This document shows, piece after piece, positions 34,554 through 42,411 of a stretch of 64,000 nucleotides of DNA (position 1 is its first letter; each line of letters opens with the position of its first letter). The position numbers and the translations under genes were made by a program. The notes under the pieces are model-generated. The model was not told the origin of the DNA and did no database searches. It saw only the letters and a program-made list of their open reading frames with translations. Source of the DNA: JAPLJU01 sp036725345 (lineage in GTDB: Bacteria > Desulfobacterota > Syntrophia > Syntrophales > UBA2192); contig DAIMEJ010000013.1 of the NCBI GenBank assembly GCA_036725345.1, positions 1-64,000 on the forward strand. The letters run 5' to 3'.

Positions 34554-34578
34554 GATTGCCGAAATGAGAAGGGGAACG

Positions 34579-35976
34579 ATGGACGACCATAAAAAGTTCG
34601 ACTGGATTGAGCAGATGGACCGGAAGCTTCTCGATGCTTTCGTCGATAACCCGTACGAATGTCCCATCGTCATTGATCGAGACGGCATCATTCGATTCAT
34701 GAGCCGCTTCAACAAGGAGCTCTACGGCGTGTCACCCGAGGAAGCCGTCGGGAAGTACATAACGGATGTCAATAAAAAAAGCAAAATGCAGGAAACCCTC
34801 GTCAACGGCATGCCTTCGATCGGGGAAACGCACCTGGTCGGCAATCGGTATCAGATCCTGGCCCGAATACCCATCCGCGATGAGAAGGGGAACATCATCG
34901 GTGTCCTGGGGAAGCGGATCTTTCATCGCACGGATAAAATCAAAGAACTATACCGGAAGATCGAACTTCTCGAGAAACAGTTGAAATATTACCGCGATGA
35001 GGTGCATACGATCAAAAGCGGGGGATACAGATTTGCCAAAATCGTAGGCAGCTCAGTGGCCATCAATAGCCTCGTTAAACTATCCCTGCAGGCCTCGGGA
35101 AGTGATGCGCCGATTCTCATCACAGGCGAGTCGGGAACGGGAAAAGACGCCTGTGCATTTTTTATTCATGAACACAGCAAAAGAGCGACGGGTCCTTTCA
35201 TCCGGGTCAACTGCGGGGCTATTCCCCGCGAACTCATCGAAAGCGAACTGTTCGGGTACGAAGGGGGGGCTTTCACGGGAGCGAAGAAACAGGGTAAGAT
35301 GGGGAAATTCGAACTGTCCCACGGCGGAACGATATTTCTGGACGAAATCGGTGAGATGCCTCTCGACATGCAGGTAAAACTTCTGCGTGTGCTACAGGAT
35401 TACGAGATAGACCGCGTGGGGGGGACGCGGCCGATAAAGGTGAATTTTCGGCTGATCACGGCCACGAACAAGGAGCTGTCGGATCAAGTGGAAAAGGGTG
35501 CTTTCAGGATGGATCTTTTCTACCGCATCAACATATTTCACATCCATACGCCGAGCCTTCGGGATATCCGGGAGGACATTCCGGCGATCGCTGAATATAT
35601 CATCCATCAGCTCCGGGACAAGATCACACAGGGTCCGTCTCGAATTTCCAGTGAGGCTCTGACCCTCATGAAGGCCTATCACTGGCCTGGGAATGTTAGA
35701 GAACTTCGAAATGTTATCGAGCGGGCCATGTTTACATCCGAGAGTGCGGAAATAAGGGTTGAAGACCTCCCGAGCAGGATCCGTGAGTTACCGAGAACAC
35801 GCAAAGATATTTCAGAAGTCGGGGTACATCTCAGGAAAGCGCTTCAAGAAGCTGAGAAGAAAATCATCAAAGACGCCCTCCGTCAGACCAGCGGAAACAA
35901 GGTGAAGGCAGCTGACCTGCTGGGCATTCACAGAACGGTTCTTTACTACAAGATCAAGCAGCTCCATATCACCTAG
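34579..35976 (+). CDS. Sigma-54-dependent activator with PAS sensor
   Basis: A 465-residue enhancer-binding protein. The N-terminal PAS domain (about residues 18-125) contains CPIVIDRDGIIRFMSRFNKELYG. A coiled linker leads to the AAA+ domain with Walker A GESGTGKDA, the sigma-54-contact loop EGGAFTGAKKQ (GAFTGA intact) and Walker B GTIFLDEIGEM. The C-terminal Fis-type helix-turn-helix reads GNKVKAADLLGIHRTVLYYKI. A PAS rather than a receiver domain points to a small-molecule signal, perhaps an acid or its CoA ester. A -24/-12 promoter lies 340 bp downstream in front of the ACAD-fixCX-etfBA operon, its likely target. Confidence 0.92.
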   Translation: MDDHKKFDWIEQMDRKLLDAFVDNPYECPIVIDRDGIIRFMSRFNKELYGVSPEEAVGKYITDVNKKSKMQETLVNGMPSIGETHLVGNRYQILARIPIRDEKGNIIGVLGKRIFHRTDKIKELYRKIELLEKQLKYYRDEVHTIKSGGYRFAKIVGSSVAINSLVKLSLQASGSDAPILITGESGTGKDACAFFIHEHSKRATGPFIRVNCGAIPRELIESELFGYEGGAFTGAKKQGKMGKFELSHGGTIFLDEIGEMPLDMQVKLLRVLQDYEIDRVGGTRPIKVNFRLITATNKELSDQVEKGAFRMDLFYRINIFHIHTPSLRDIREDIPAIAEYIIHQLRDKITQGPSRISSEALTLMKAYHWPGNVRELRNVIERAMFTSESAEIRVEDLPSRIRELPRTRKDISEVGVHLRKALQEAEKKIIKDALRQTSGNKVKAADLLGIHRTVLYYKIKQLHIT

Positions 35977-36242
35977 TAAAAACTGCCGTTTCCTTCCTCC
36001 TGAAAGCCTTTAACAGCTTCTGCGAAAGCGACTTTTTCACAACACATAACCCGTCGTATAGAAACACGAATTCCTTTGAATTTTTTATTGAGATGTAGTA
36101 ATAAGCACCTTGAGGCAGATTTGTATAACATTTGAAACATGTATTGATCGTTGTTCATATTCCCACTATCCTATTTTTTAATCAAAGCCCTTCCTTTAAA
36201 ACGATTTTTTCAGGATATTTAAATTAGAATGTCTAAAAAATG

Positions 36243-36262
36243 AGACGTGTAAAGGCGTGTAA
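36243..36262 (+). promoter_or_regulatory. Candidate upstream activator site
   Basis: Two tandem 10-bp units, GACGTGTAAA and GGCGTGTAAC, lie 57 to 76 bases upstream of the -24 element, a normal distance for a sigma-54 enhancer site. Binding by the PAS activator encoded just upstream is an inference. Confidence 0.35.
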
Positions 36263-36318
36263 CGGGAGAACAATTTAATAAAACACAGTAATATCAATTA
36301 CTTATAAAAAATTTTTCT

Positions 36319-36334
36319 TGGTCTATTCCTTGCT
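36319..36334 (+). promoter_or_regulatory. Sigma-54 (-24/-12) promoter
   Basis: TGGTCTATTCCTTGCT matches the consensus TGG-C-A-C-N5-TTGCT at the invariant GG and GC dinucleotides, with exactly ten bases between them. It lies between the sigma-54 activator gene and the dehydrogenase at 36514. The transcript would start near 36345. Confidence 0.72.
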
Positions 36335-36513
36335 AAACTTATTTGATGGAGTAGTCTCGGGGAGTAGTCCGAAAAGGGGCGGATATGGAACTGAAAATAT
36401 GGCCGTTTGTTAAATAAAATCAATTTGTTCAATATATTATGAGCATCAAATAAAGAGACTAAACAAAGTCAGGTCATGGACCCCCTTGAAGTAAGAGGAG
36501 AAAGGAGCGCAAA

Positions 36514-37662
36514 GTGGACTTTGAATTGACGACAGAACAGGCCATGTTCAAGGACATGGCTAAGGAATTCGGCACAAGAGAGGTCCAGCCTTACGTGAAG
36601 CAATGGGACCGCGATGGCAAGATGCCCCACGAGGTGTTCGAGAAACTCGGTGCGCAGGGCCTCCTTGGCATCAAGGCGCCCGCGGAGTACGGCGGGCTTG
36701 ACCTTGACTGGATGACTCTGGGGCTGGTGACGGAACAGCTGGCGTACTTCGATTTCTCCTTGGGGACGGGTTCAATGTCCCGGACTTCTCTGGGAATCCT
36801 GCCGTTGCTCGGCGGCACGGAAGAACAGAAGAAAAAATATCTTCCTGGTATGGTCCAGGGTAAATTGACACATTGTTTCGGAACGGTTGAGCCCGACGCG
36901 GGATCCGATGCGACAGCGATAAAAACGACAGCGGTGCTCGAAGGTGACGAGTGGATTATCAATGGGAACAAAACATGGATCACGAATGCGAACATCTGCA
37001 ATTTTGCCATGGTGGTCTGTCAGACCGACAAGAACAAGGGGACGAAGGGTCTGGCTGTGATCATTGTGGATTGGGGGACGCCCGGTTTCACCCGCGCCCC
37101 GATCGAGCACAAGATGGCCTTTCGTCATCACGATCACGGACAGCTTTTTTTCCGAGACTGCCGTGTTCCCCGATCGAATCAGCTAGGCGGATTCGGCATG
37201 AAGGCTGCCTTTTCCAATGTGGAACACACCCGCTTTGGCATCGCCTGTGCGGCTGTCGGGGCGATCCAGGCCTGTCTTGACTGCAGTATCAAGTACTGTC
37301 AGGAGAGGGTCCAGTTCAAGAAACCCATCGGCAGTTTTCAGCTAGTTCAGGAGAAGATTGCCAACATGGTGATCGATCTTGAGGCATCTCGCTGGCTGGC
37401 ATACCGTCTGGCTTACATGAAGGATAAAAATCTTAACGTGGTCAAGGAATCGTCCATAGCCAAGTATCACAATATGGAAGCTGTTCGGAGATCTGCCATG
37501 GCGGCGGTGGAACTGCACGGTGCCTATGGGTTGAGTGATGAGTATCCCGTGGAGCGGATATACCGGGACTGCATGGCTCCTATCATATATGGGGGGACGG
37601 CGCATGTTCATAAAATGGTTTTGGGTCGTATCATGCTGGGTATCGATGCCGTGGCGAGATAG
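36514..37662 (+). CDS. Acyl-CoA dehydrogenase 3, catalytic Glu replaced by Gly
   Basis: A 382-residue acyl-CoA dehydrogenase-fold protein. FAD-binding sequences are GTVEPDAGSDATA and TWITNANIC. The base motif that is normally YEGT reads IIYGGTAH, with Gly360 in place of the Glu. The alternative base of isovaleryl/long-chain enzymes (Glu just before the helix-G Arg) is also absent: the residue before Arg240 is Thr239, with Glu237 two positions earlier. It therefore uses another base or catalyses a different reaction. GTG at 36514 follows AGAGGAGAAAGGAGC. It is the first gene of the sigma-54-driven operon with fixC, fixX and etfBA, indicating a dedicated electron route. Confidence 0.9.
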   Translation: MDFELTTEQAMFKDMAKEFGTREVQPYVKQWDRDGKMPHEVFEKLGAQGLLGIKAPAEYGGLDLDWMTLGLVTEQLAYFDFSLGTGSMSRTSLGILPLLGGTEEQKKKYLPGMVQGKLTHCFGTVEPDAGSDATAIKTTAVLEGDEWIINGNKTWITNANICNFAMVVCQTDKNKGTKGLAVIIVDWGTPGFTRAPIEHKMAFRHHDHGQLFFRDCRVPRSNQLGGFGMKAAFSNVEHTRFGIACAAVGAIQACLDCSIKYCQERVQFKKPIGSFQLVQEKIANMVIDLEASRWLAYRLAYMKDKNLNVVKESSIAKYHNMEAVRRSAMAAVELHGAYGLSDEYPVERIYRDCMAPIIYGGTAHVHKMVLGRIMLGIDAVAR

Positions 37663-37740
37663 TCGGGTTTAGTAAACTGTTATCAGGCATTCCAATGTCC
37701 ATGCGATGGGGAATGTAGGTTCAGGTAAGGATAGGTAGGG

Positions 37741-39027
37741 ATGGAAAATTTTGATGCCATCGTGGTGGGTGCGGGTCCGGCCGGATGCGCGGCGGCCTAC
37801 ACCATGGCGAAAGCGGGTCTCAACATCCTCGTCCTCGAGCGTGGAAAATATGCAGGGGCCAAGAATATGTGGGGGGGAGCCCTTTTCGGATCAGCCATGA
37901 ACGAGGTTTTCCCCGAATTCTGGAAAGAGGCGCCCGTCGAGCGATCGGTCAGCCGCCATGCCATTTCCTTTCTCACGAAAGATGCCTCTCTTTCCATCGA
38001 TTTCAAAAATGCCCACCGCGACTCGTCATCCTGCCCGGGTTTTATCATCCTCCGGGCCAAGTTTGATCAGTGGTTGGCCGGTCAGGTCGAGAAAGCCGGG
38101 GCCATCATCGCCTCGGGTCTCGAAGTGGATGATTTCATCCGCGAAGGTCAGGCTATCCGGGGCGTGAAGGTTGCCGGGGAGGAATTTCCGGCAAACCTGG
38201 TCATCCTGGCGGATGGGGCCAACTCCCTGCTCGCCGCCAAGACGGGCCTGCGCGGTGAATTCAAGGCACAGGACCTGAAACAGGGGGTCAAAGAGGTTCT
38301 CCGACTTCCGAGAGAGGTGATTGAGGACCGGTTCAATCTGAAGGGCACCGACGGGGCCGTCATGGAGTTCGTGGGTCACTGCACCCTGGGATTGCCCGGA
38401 GGCGGTTTTATCTATACGAACCTGGACAGCCTCTCCGTCGGCGTGGTCGTCCAGCTGAGCGCGCTCCTCGAAAAACGCCTGAAGGCATCGGATCTCATCG
38501 AGGGATTCAAGGCCCACCCGTTCATTCAGAACCTGATCCGGGGAGGTGAACTGCTGGAATACTCGGCGCACCTGATCCCGGTGTCGGGCGTCAGCATGAT
38601 GCCGCGGCTCTACGGGGACGGCATCATGATAACGGGCGATGCCGCCGCCATGGTCCTGGGCACGGGTCTCATCCTGGAGGGCGCGAATTTCGCCGTTGCG
38701 GCCGGAGTGGCGGCCGGGAACGCGGCCATCCGGGCCCGTGAGAAAAAAGATTATTCGCCGGCCGTCCTTCAGTCTTATGAGCAGGCCCTGAAGGATACCT
38801 TTGTCATCAAGGATTTGAACACATTCCGTGAAGCGCCTCATTTTCTCGAAAACCGGAGGATTTACAACGACTATCCGGAGTGGGCCTGCGACCTGATGTC
38901 ACGGATCTTCTGCAGCGACGGCAAACCCAGGAAAAACACATTCCAGGTCGTCCGGGAATCCATGAAAGGGCGCTTCACCGTCATGCAGCTCCTTTCGGAT
39001 TTCCTGCGGGCGAGGAGGGCGATGTGA
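37741..39027 (+). CDS. fixC: FixC-like electron-transfer flavoprotein:quinone oxidoreductase
   Basis: A 428-residue flavoprotein of the ETF-QO/FixC family. The FAD Rossmann motif is VVGAGPAGCAAAYTMAKAG at the N-terminus, with LERGKYAGAKNMWGGALF following, and the second FAD motif is GDGIMITGDAAAMV. The product takes electrons from the ETF encoded downstream and passes them to a membrane quinone or, in Fix-type bifurcating complexes, shares them with ferredoxin. It starts 79 bp after the dehydrogenase and overlaps the fixX-like gene by four bases (ATGTGA). The ~430-residue length fits FixC rather than the longer mitochondrial ETF-QO, whose iron-sulfur part is here a separate gene. Confidence 0.9.
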   Translation: MENFDAIVVGAGPAGCAAAYTMAKAGLNILVLERGKYAGAKNMWGGALFGSAMNEVFPEFWKEAPVERSVSRHAISFLTKDASLSIDFKNAHRDSSSCPGFIILRAKFDQWLAGQVEKAGAIIASGLEVDDFIREGQAIRGVKVAGEEFPANLVILADGANSLLAAKTGLRGEFKAQDLKQGVKEVLRLPREVIEDRFNLKGTDGAVMEFVGHCTLGLPGGGFIYTNLDSLSVGVVVQLSALLEKRLKASDLIEGFKAHPFIQNLIRGGELLEYSAHLIPVSGVSMMPRLYGDGIMITGDAAAMVLGTGLILEGANFAVAAGVAAGNAAIRAREKKDYSPAVLQSYEQALKDTFVIKDLNTFREAPHFLENRRIYNDYPEWACDLMSRIFCSDGKPRKNTFQVVRESMKGRFTVMQLLSDFLRARRAM

Positions 39028-39293
39028 AGGTAGAAGACAAGCTGGCCTTGAACAAGTTCGAAGTAGACAGGGATGTTCACATCCGCGTGGATGAAAAGAT
39101 ATGCGACCGGTGCGAGCCGAAGTCCTGCCTCTACGCCTGTCCCGCCGAGTGCTACGTCATCCGGGACGGTCATGTGACCTTCTCCTATGAAGGGTGCCTC
39201 GAGTGCGGAAGCTGTCGGTTTTCCTGTGACCGGGGCGCGATTACCTGGGTCAATCCCCGGGGAGGTTTTGGTATTTGCTATCAGTACGGCTAA
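39024..39293 (+). CDS. fixX: FixX-like ferredoxin
   Basis: An 89-residue ferredoxin-like protein starting at GTG 39024 inside the fixC stop (GAGGAGGGCGAT in front). The first cysteine group is CDRCEPKSCLYACP and the second CLECGSCRFSCDRG, the latter a full CxxCxxCxxxC [4Fe-4S] motif. The first group is spaced C-x2-C-x4-C-x3-C. The GTITW-type ending appears as AITWVNPRGGFGICYQYG. FixX carries electrons together with FixC. The gene is followed by etfB 10 bp later. Confidence 0.9.
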   Translation: MKVEDKLALNKFEVDRDVHIRVDEKICDRCEPKSCLYACPAECYVIRDGHVTFSYEGCLECGSCRFSCDRGAITWVNPRGGFGICYQYG

Positions 39294-39303
39294 AGGAGGA
39301 GAG

Positions 39304-40104
39304 ATGGATATCATAGTCTTTGTCAAACCGGTTCTGGATCCCGATATGCCGCCGGCGAAGTTTTCGGTTGACGGCAAGACGAACCGGGTGATTCCACCGG
39401 AAGGGATGCCCCTCGTCATCAGCCCCTACGATGCCCTTGCCGTGGAAGCGGCCCTGAAAATCAAGGAAGCGGCGAAAGGCGCTAAGATCACGGCGGTAAC
39501 AATGGCCGGACCCTTTGCCGTGGAGGTGCTGAGGAAAGCCGTGGCCATGGGTGCCGATGAAGCTGTACAGATCAATGACCCGGCCTTCGAGGACTCCGAT
39601 GCCTTTTCCACTGCTTTGATCCTGGCCGCAGCGGTCAAAAAAATCGGTAAATGCGATATCATCCTCTGCGGCAGGCAGGCGGCCGACTGGGACAACGGTG
39701 TCGTTGGCTCGGTCATCGCGGAGTATCTCGGTTTCCCGTCCGTCATCAGGGCCAAGGGTATTTCGGTTGCGGACGGAAAGCTCAAGGTCGAGCGCGTCAT
39801 CACGAACGGCTTCGAAATCTTCGAAGTCGGGCTGCCGGCCGTGGTGACCCTGAGCAGTGAAATGGGCCAGGCGCGGATACCGACCGGCTGGGGCATCATC
39901 AACGCCGCGAAGAAGCAGATCCAGAAGTGGTCGGCTGCCGATCTCGGGGTGGATGCCGCCGGGGTTGGGAAAGCGGCTGCGCGCAACCAGCTGGTCAAGC
40001 TCTATACCTTTTCCCCCAGCCGGACCTGCGAGATGGTCACGGGCAAGGACGAAAAGGAAGCGGCGGAAAAATTGGCCGAAAAAATCATGGACATCAAGCC
40101 TTGA
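39304..40104 (+). CDS. etfB: Electron transfer flavoprotein beta subunit (fix operon)
   Basis: A 266-residue EtfB/FixA-like protein. It has VFVKPVLDPDMPP, the loop LCGRQAADWDNGVVGSVIAE and TLSSEMGQARIPT. The start is ATG 39304 after AAAGGAGGAG. The loop sequence differs from the first EtfB of this window (GNESVDGSTGQ) and from the canonical D-D-x-N-Q loop, so the two ETFs probably bind their second nucleotide differently. It pairs with the EtfA that follows and with FixCX upstream. Confidence 0.92.
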   Translation: MDIIVFVKPVLDPDMPPAKFSVDGKTNRVIPPEGMPLVISPYDALAVEAALKIKEAAKGAKITAVTMAGPFAVEVLRKAVAMGADEAVQINDPAFEDSDAFSTALILAAAVKKIGKCDIILCGRQAADWDNGVVGSVIAEYLGFPSVIRAKGISVADGKLKVERVITNGFEIFEVGLPAVVTLSSEMGQARIPTGWGIINAAKKQIQKWSAADLGVDAAGVGKAAARNQLVKLYTFSPSRTCEMVTGKDEKEAAEKLAEKIMDIKP

Positions 40105-40115
40105 GGGGAGACGAC

Positions 40116-41108
40116 ATGGCTGATAACAGACATATTCTGGTCATAGGGGAAGTTGAAAAGGAAAAACTCACCTCCACCAGCAGGGAGCTTCTCGGGGGTG
40201 CACACCGGCTGGCAGCACAGATGGGCGGCACGGTGAACCTTTTGTTGATGGGTCCGGCGGTAGCGGCGGCCGAGGAAGGCATCCATTACGGTGCCGACAA
40301 GGTCTACACGTCCAAGGACGCGATGCTTTCGGAGTCGAACAGCGATGCGTGCACTATCATGATTGATGCGCTCTGCAGGAAGATCCAGCCCGTGCTCTGC
40401 CTATTCGGGCAGTCGGACCTCGGCAGGGATGCGGCGCCTCGGCTGGCTGCAAAGCTCAATGCCGGTTTGTGCATGGATTGTGTCGAGGTCACCTTCGATG
40501 CCGGAAACAACCGGATATTGCAGACGCGCCCCGTTTTCGGGGGAAAGGCCATGGCGGTCATGGCAACGACCGGGGATCGGTTACAGATCAACACCGTCAG
40601 GGCAAAGGCCATCGCACCGGAGGAACCAAAAGCGGATCGGAAGGGAGAAGTCATTCCCGTTACGGATGCCGTGGATGCCTCGCTTGTCAAGGTGAAGCTC
40701 GTTGAAGCGAAAAAGATTGAAACCGAAGGGGTGAAACTCGAGGATGCCAAGATTATCGTGGCCGGCGGCGGCGGTCTGGGCGGACCTGAGGGTTTCGAGA
40801 TGATCGCGCAGCTGGCAAAACTCATGGGAGGCGTCGTGGGGGCCACGCGGGTTCCCGTGGATGAGAACTGGGTTCCCCTGAGTATGGAGATCGGCCAGAC
40901 GGGAAAGATCGTGAGCCCTGATCTGTATATCGCCATCGGTATTTCAGGCGCGGCCCAGCATGTCACGGGCATTGTCAATTCAAAGAAGATCGTGGCCATC
41001 AACAGGGATCCCGATGCCAACATCTTCAGGATGGCCGATGTCGGACTGGTTGCCGATTACAAGGTGGCCGTCCCGATCCTTATCGAAAAGATGAAAGCCG
41101 GCCGTTGA
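40116..41108 (+). CDS. etfA: Electron transfer flavoprotein alpha subunit (fix operon)
   Basis: A 330-residue EtfA/FixB-like protein. It has LFGQSDLGRDAAPRLAAKL in the N-terminal domain, and VAGGGGLGGPEGFEMIAQLA, TRVPVDENWVP, IGQTGKIVSPDLYIAIGISGA and AINRDPDANIF in the FAD domain. It starts at ATG 40116 after GAGGGGAGACGAC, 11 bp after etfB. It closes the operon acyl-CoA dehydrogenase, FixC, FixX, EtfB, EtfA, a complete path from substrate to membrane or ferredoxin. Confidence 0.93.
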   Translation: MADNRHILVIGEVEKEKLTSTSRELLGGAHRLAAQMGGTVNLLLMGPAVAAAEEGIHYGADKVYTSKDAMLSESNSDACTIMIDALCRKIQPVLCLFGQSDLGRDAAPRLAAKLNAGLCMDCVEVTFDAGNNRILQTRPVFGGKAMAVMATTGDRLQINTVRAKAIAPEEPKADRKGEVIPVTDAVDASLVKVKLVEAKKIETEGVKLEDAKIIVAGGGGLGGPEGFEMIAQLAKLMGGVVGATRVPVDENWVPLSMEIGQTGKIVSPDLYIAIGISGAAQHVTGIVNSKKIVAINRDPDANIFRMADVGLVADYKVAVPILIEKMKAGR

Positions 41109-41250
41109 GGCTTTGGATGGAGTCCGCCTGGGGTGTGCAGGGGCCCCTGGGGTGAGACGAATATGCGCTACAAAAGCTGGATCTGGTTAAATCCCGGCAA
41201 CGGGGCAAGATTAAGTCAATAATTCTAAGCTGACGACAAGGAGGTAGAAC

Positions 41251-42348
41251 ATGGCTGAGAAGAAACGTTACGGCGCGCTGGAGATGGACCCGGAGCAGAA
41301 AAAACGTCTGGACAAGACCATCGTCAGGAAACCCTTTCACACAGTTGATCCGGAAATCAAGGAGATGATTCTCGCCAAGAGGAAGGGAATGCCCAGGATC
41401 ATCGATATCCACACCCATCCCTATACCAAGATTGGCTGGAGGAGTCTGGGCAAGTTTCGCATGCACCTGGAGAAGTATCTGTACAAGAGGGCGGACATCA
41501 CGCCTGAGCAGATCACAGCGATGGCGCCCACCGAGGAAGAATGGGTGCAGCCCTTCCGGGAACTGGGCGTGGCGGTCATGCCCTGCGGGTGGGCAGCCGA
41601 GACCACCATGGCCCCCGGGGATCCGCTTTACCGGGACAACACGAACGACGATATCGCGGCCATGAGGGATAAGTTTCCCGATGTGTGCATTACAGGCTGG
41701 GGCTCCGTGGATCCCTGGAAAGGCTGGAAGGCCCTCGAGGAGGTCATCCGGTGCCACAAGGAGTTGAAGCTCATCGGGATCAAGTTCCAGCAGGTGGGGC
41801 AGGCCTTCCACGTCAATGACAAGCGGTTCTACCCCCTCTGGGATCTCTGCCAGGAGCTCGGGATGCCCATCCAGCTCCACACGGGTTTCACCGGGCTCGC
41901 CAGCGGGGCACCGGGCGGCCTCGGAACGAAGATCAAGTATACCATGCAGTTGATTCCCGACATCGACGACATCTCGGCGGATTTCCCGAACCTGAAGATC
42001 ATCATGCTCCACATCTCCGACGGGCGTGATGAAGACGCGGTGCTGCTCTGCCGCCACAAGGGGAATATCTACCGCGAGCTTTCAGGCATCTGGCCGGAAT
42101 ACATCGAGCACAATTGCCCGCACACCTGGTTCGAGCTCAACCGGCGGCAGCGTGACAAGTACATGTTCGGTTCGGAAATGAACCTCTTCCCCCTCGACGG
42201 GATCCTGTATCAGCATCATCAGCTGGAATACCGCGAGGGCATCCTCGAAGGGATGTTCTGGCGCAATCCCATCCGTATCCTCGGGGAAGAGATGGAGAGA
42301 TGCGGCATCAACCTGAAGGAGTGGAGAGTCAACCTCACGGAAGTGTAA
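41251..42348 (+). CDS. Amidohydrolase-family (ACMSD-like) metal-dependent hydrolase/decarboxylase
   Basis: A 365-residue TIM-barrel protein of the amidohydrolase-2 family, which includes non-oxidative decarboxylases and C-C hydrolases. The metal motif is IDIHTHP (His54, His56), with QLHTG (His210) and MLHISDG (His254). The last metal/catalytic residue, usually Asp in GSDxP, appears as Glu309 in FGSEMN, an unusual change. It starts a plus-strand series with a carboxyltransferase, epimerase, SDR, dehydrogenase and ligases. A decarboxylation or ring-opening step on an acid or CoA ester is possible. No direct family match to a known anaerobic enzyme can be claimed. Confidence 0.8.
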   Translation: MAEKKRYGALEMDPEQKKRLDKTIVRKPFHTVDPEIKEMILAKRKGMPRIIDIHTHPYTKIGWRSLGKFRMHLEKYLYKRADITPEQITAMAPTEEEWVQPFRELGVAVMPCGWAAETTMAPGDPLYRDNTNDDIAAMRDKFPDVCITGWGSVDPWKGWKALEEVIRCHKELKLIGIKFQQVGQAFHVNDKRFYPLWDLCQELGMPIQLHTGFTGLASGAPGGLGTKIKYTMQLIPDIDDISADFPNLKIIMLHISDGRDEDAVLLCRHKGNIYRELSGIWPEYIEHNCPHTWFELNRRQRDKYMFGSEMNLFPLDGILYQHHQLEYREGILEGMFWRNPIRILGEEMERCGINLKEWRVNLTEV

Positions 42349-42411
42349 ATGTCTTGAAGTGGTGGGTTCCGCCGGGTTTCATACCCGTGCGGCGAAGGAG
42401 ATCCCCTTTCA

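Larger units (their letters stand above)
35977..36513. other. AT-rich regulatory region before the fix-type operon
   Basis: This 537-bp gap is markedly more AT-rich than its surroundings. It holds the sigma-54 promoter (36319-36334), a 10-bp direct repeat likely to be an activator site (36243-36262) and a predicted ~170-base 5' leader. No open reading frame was recognised. Confidence 0.6.
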
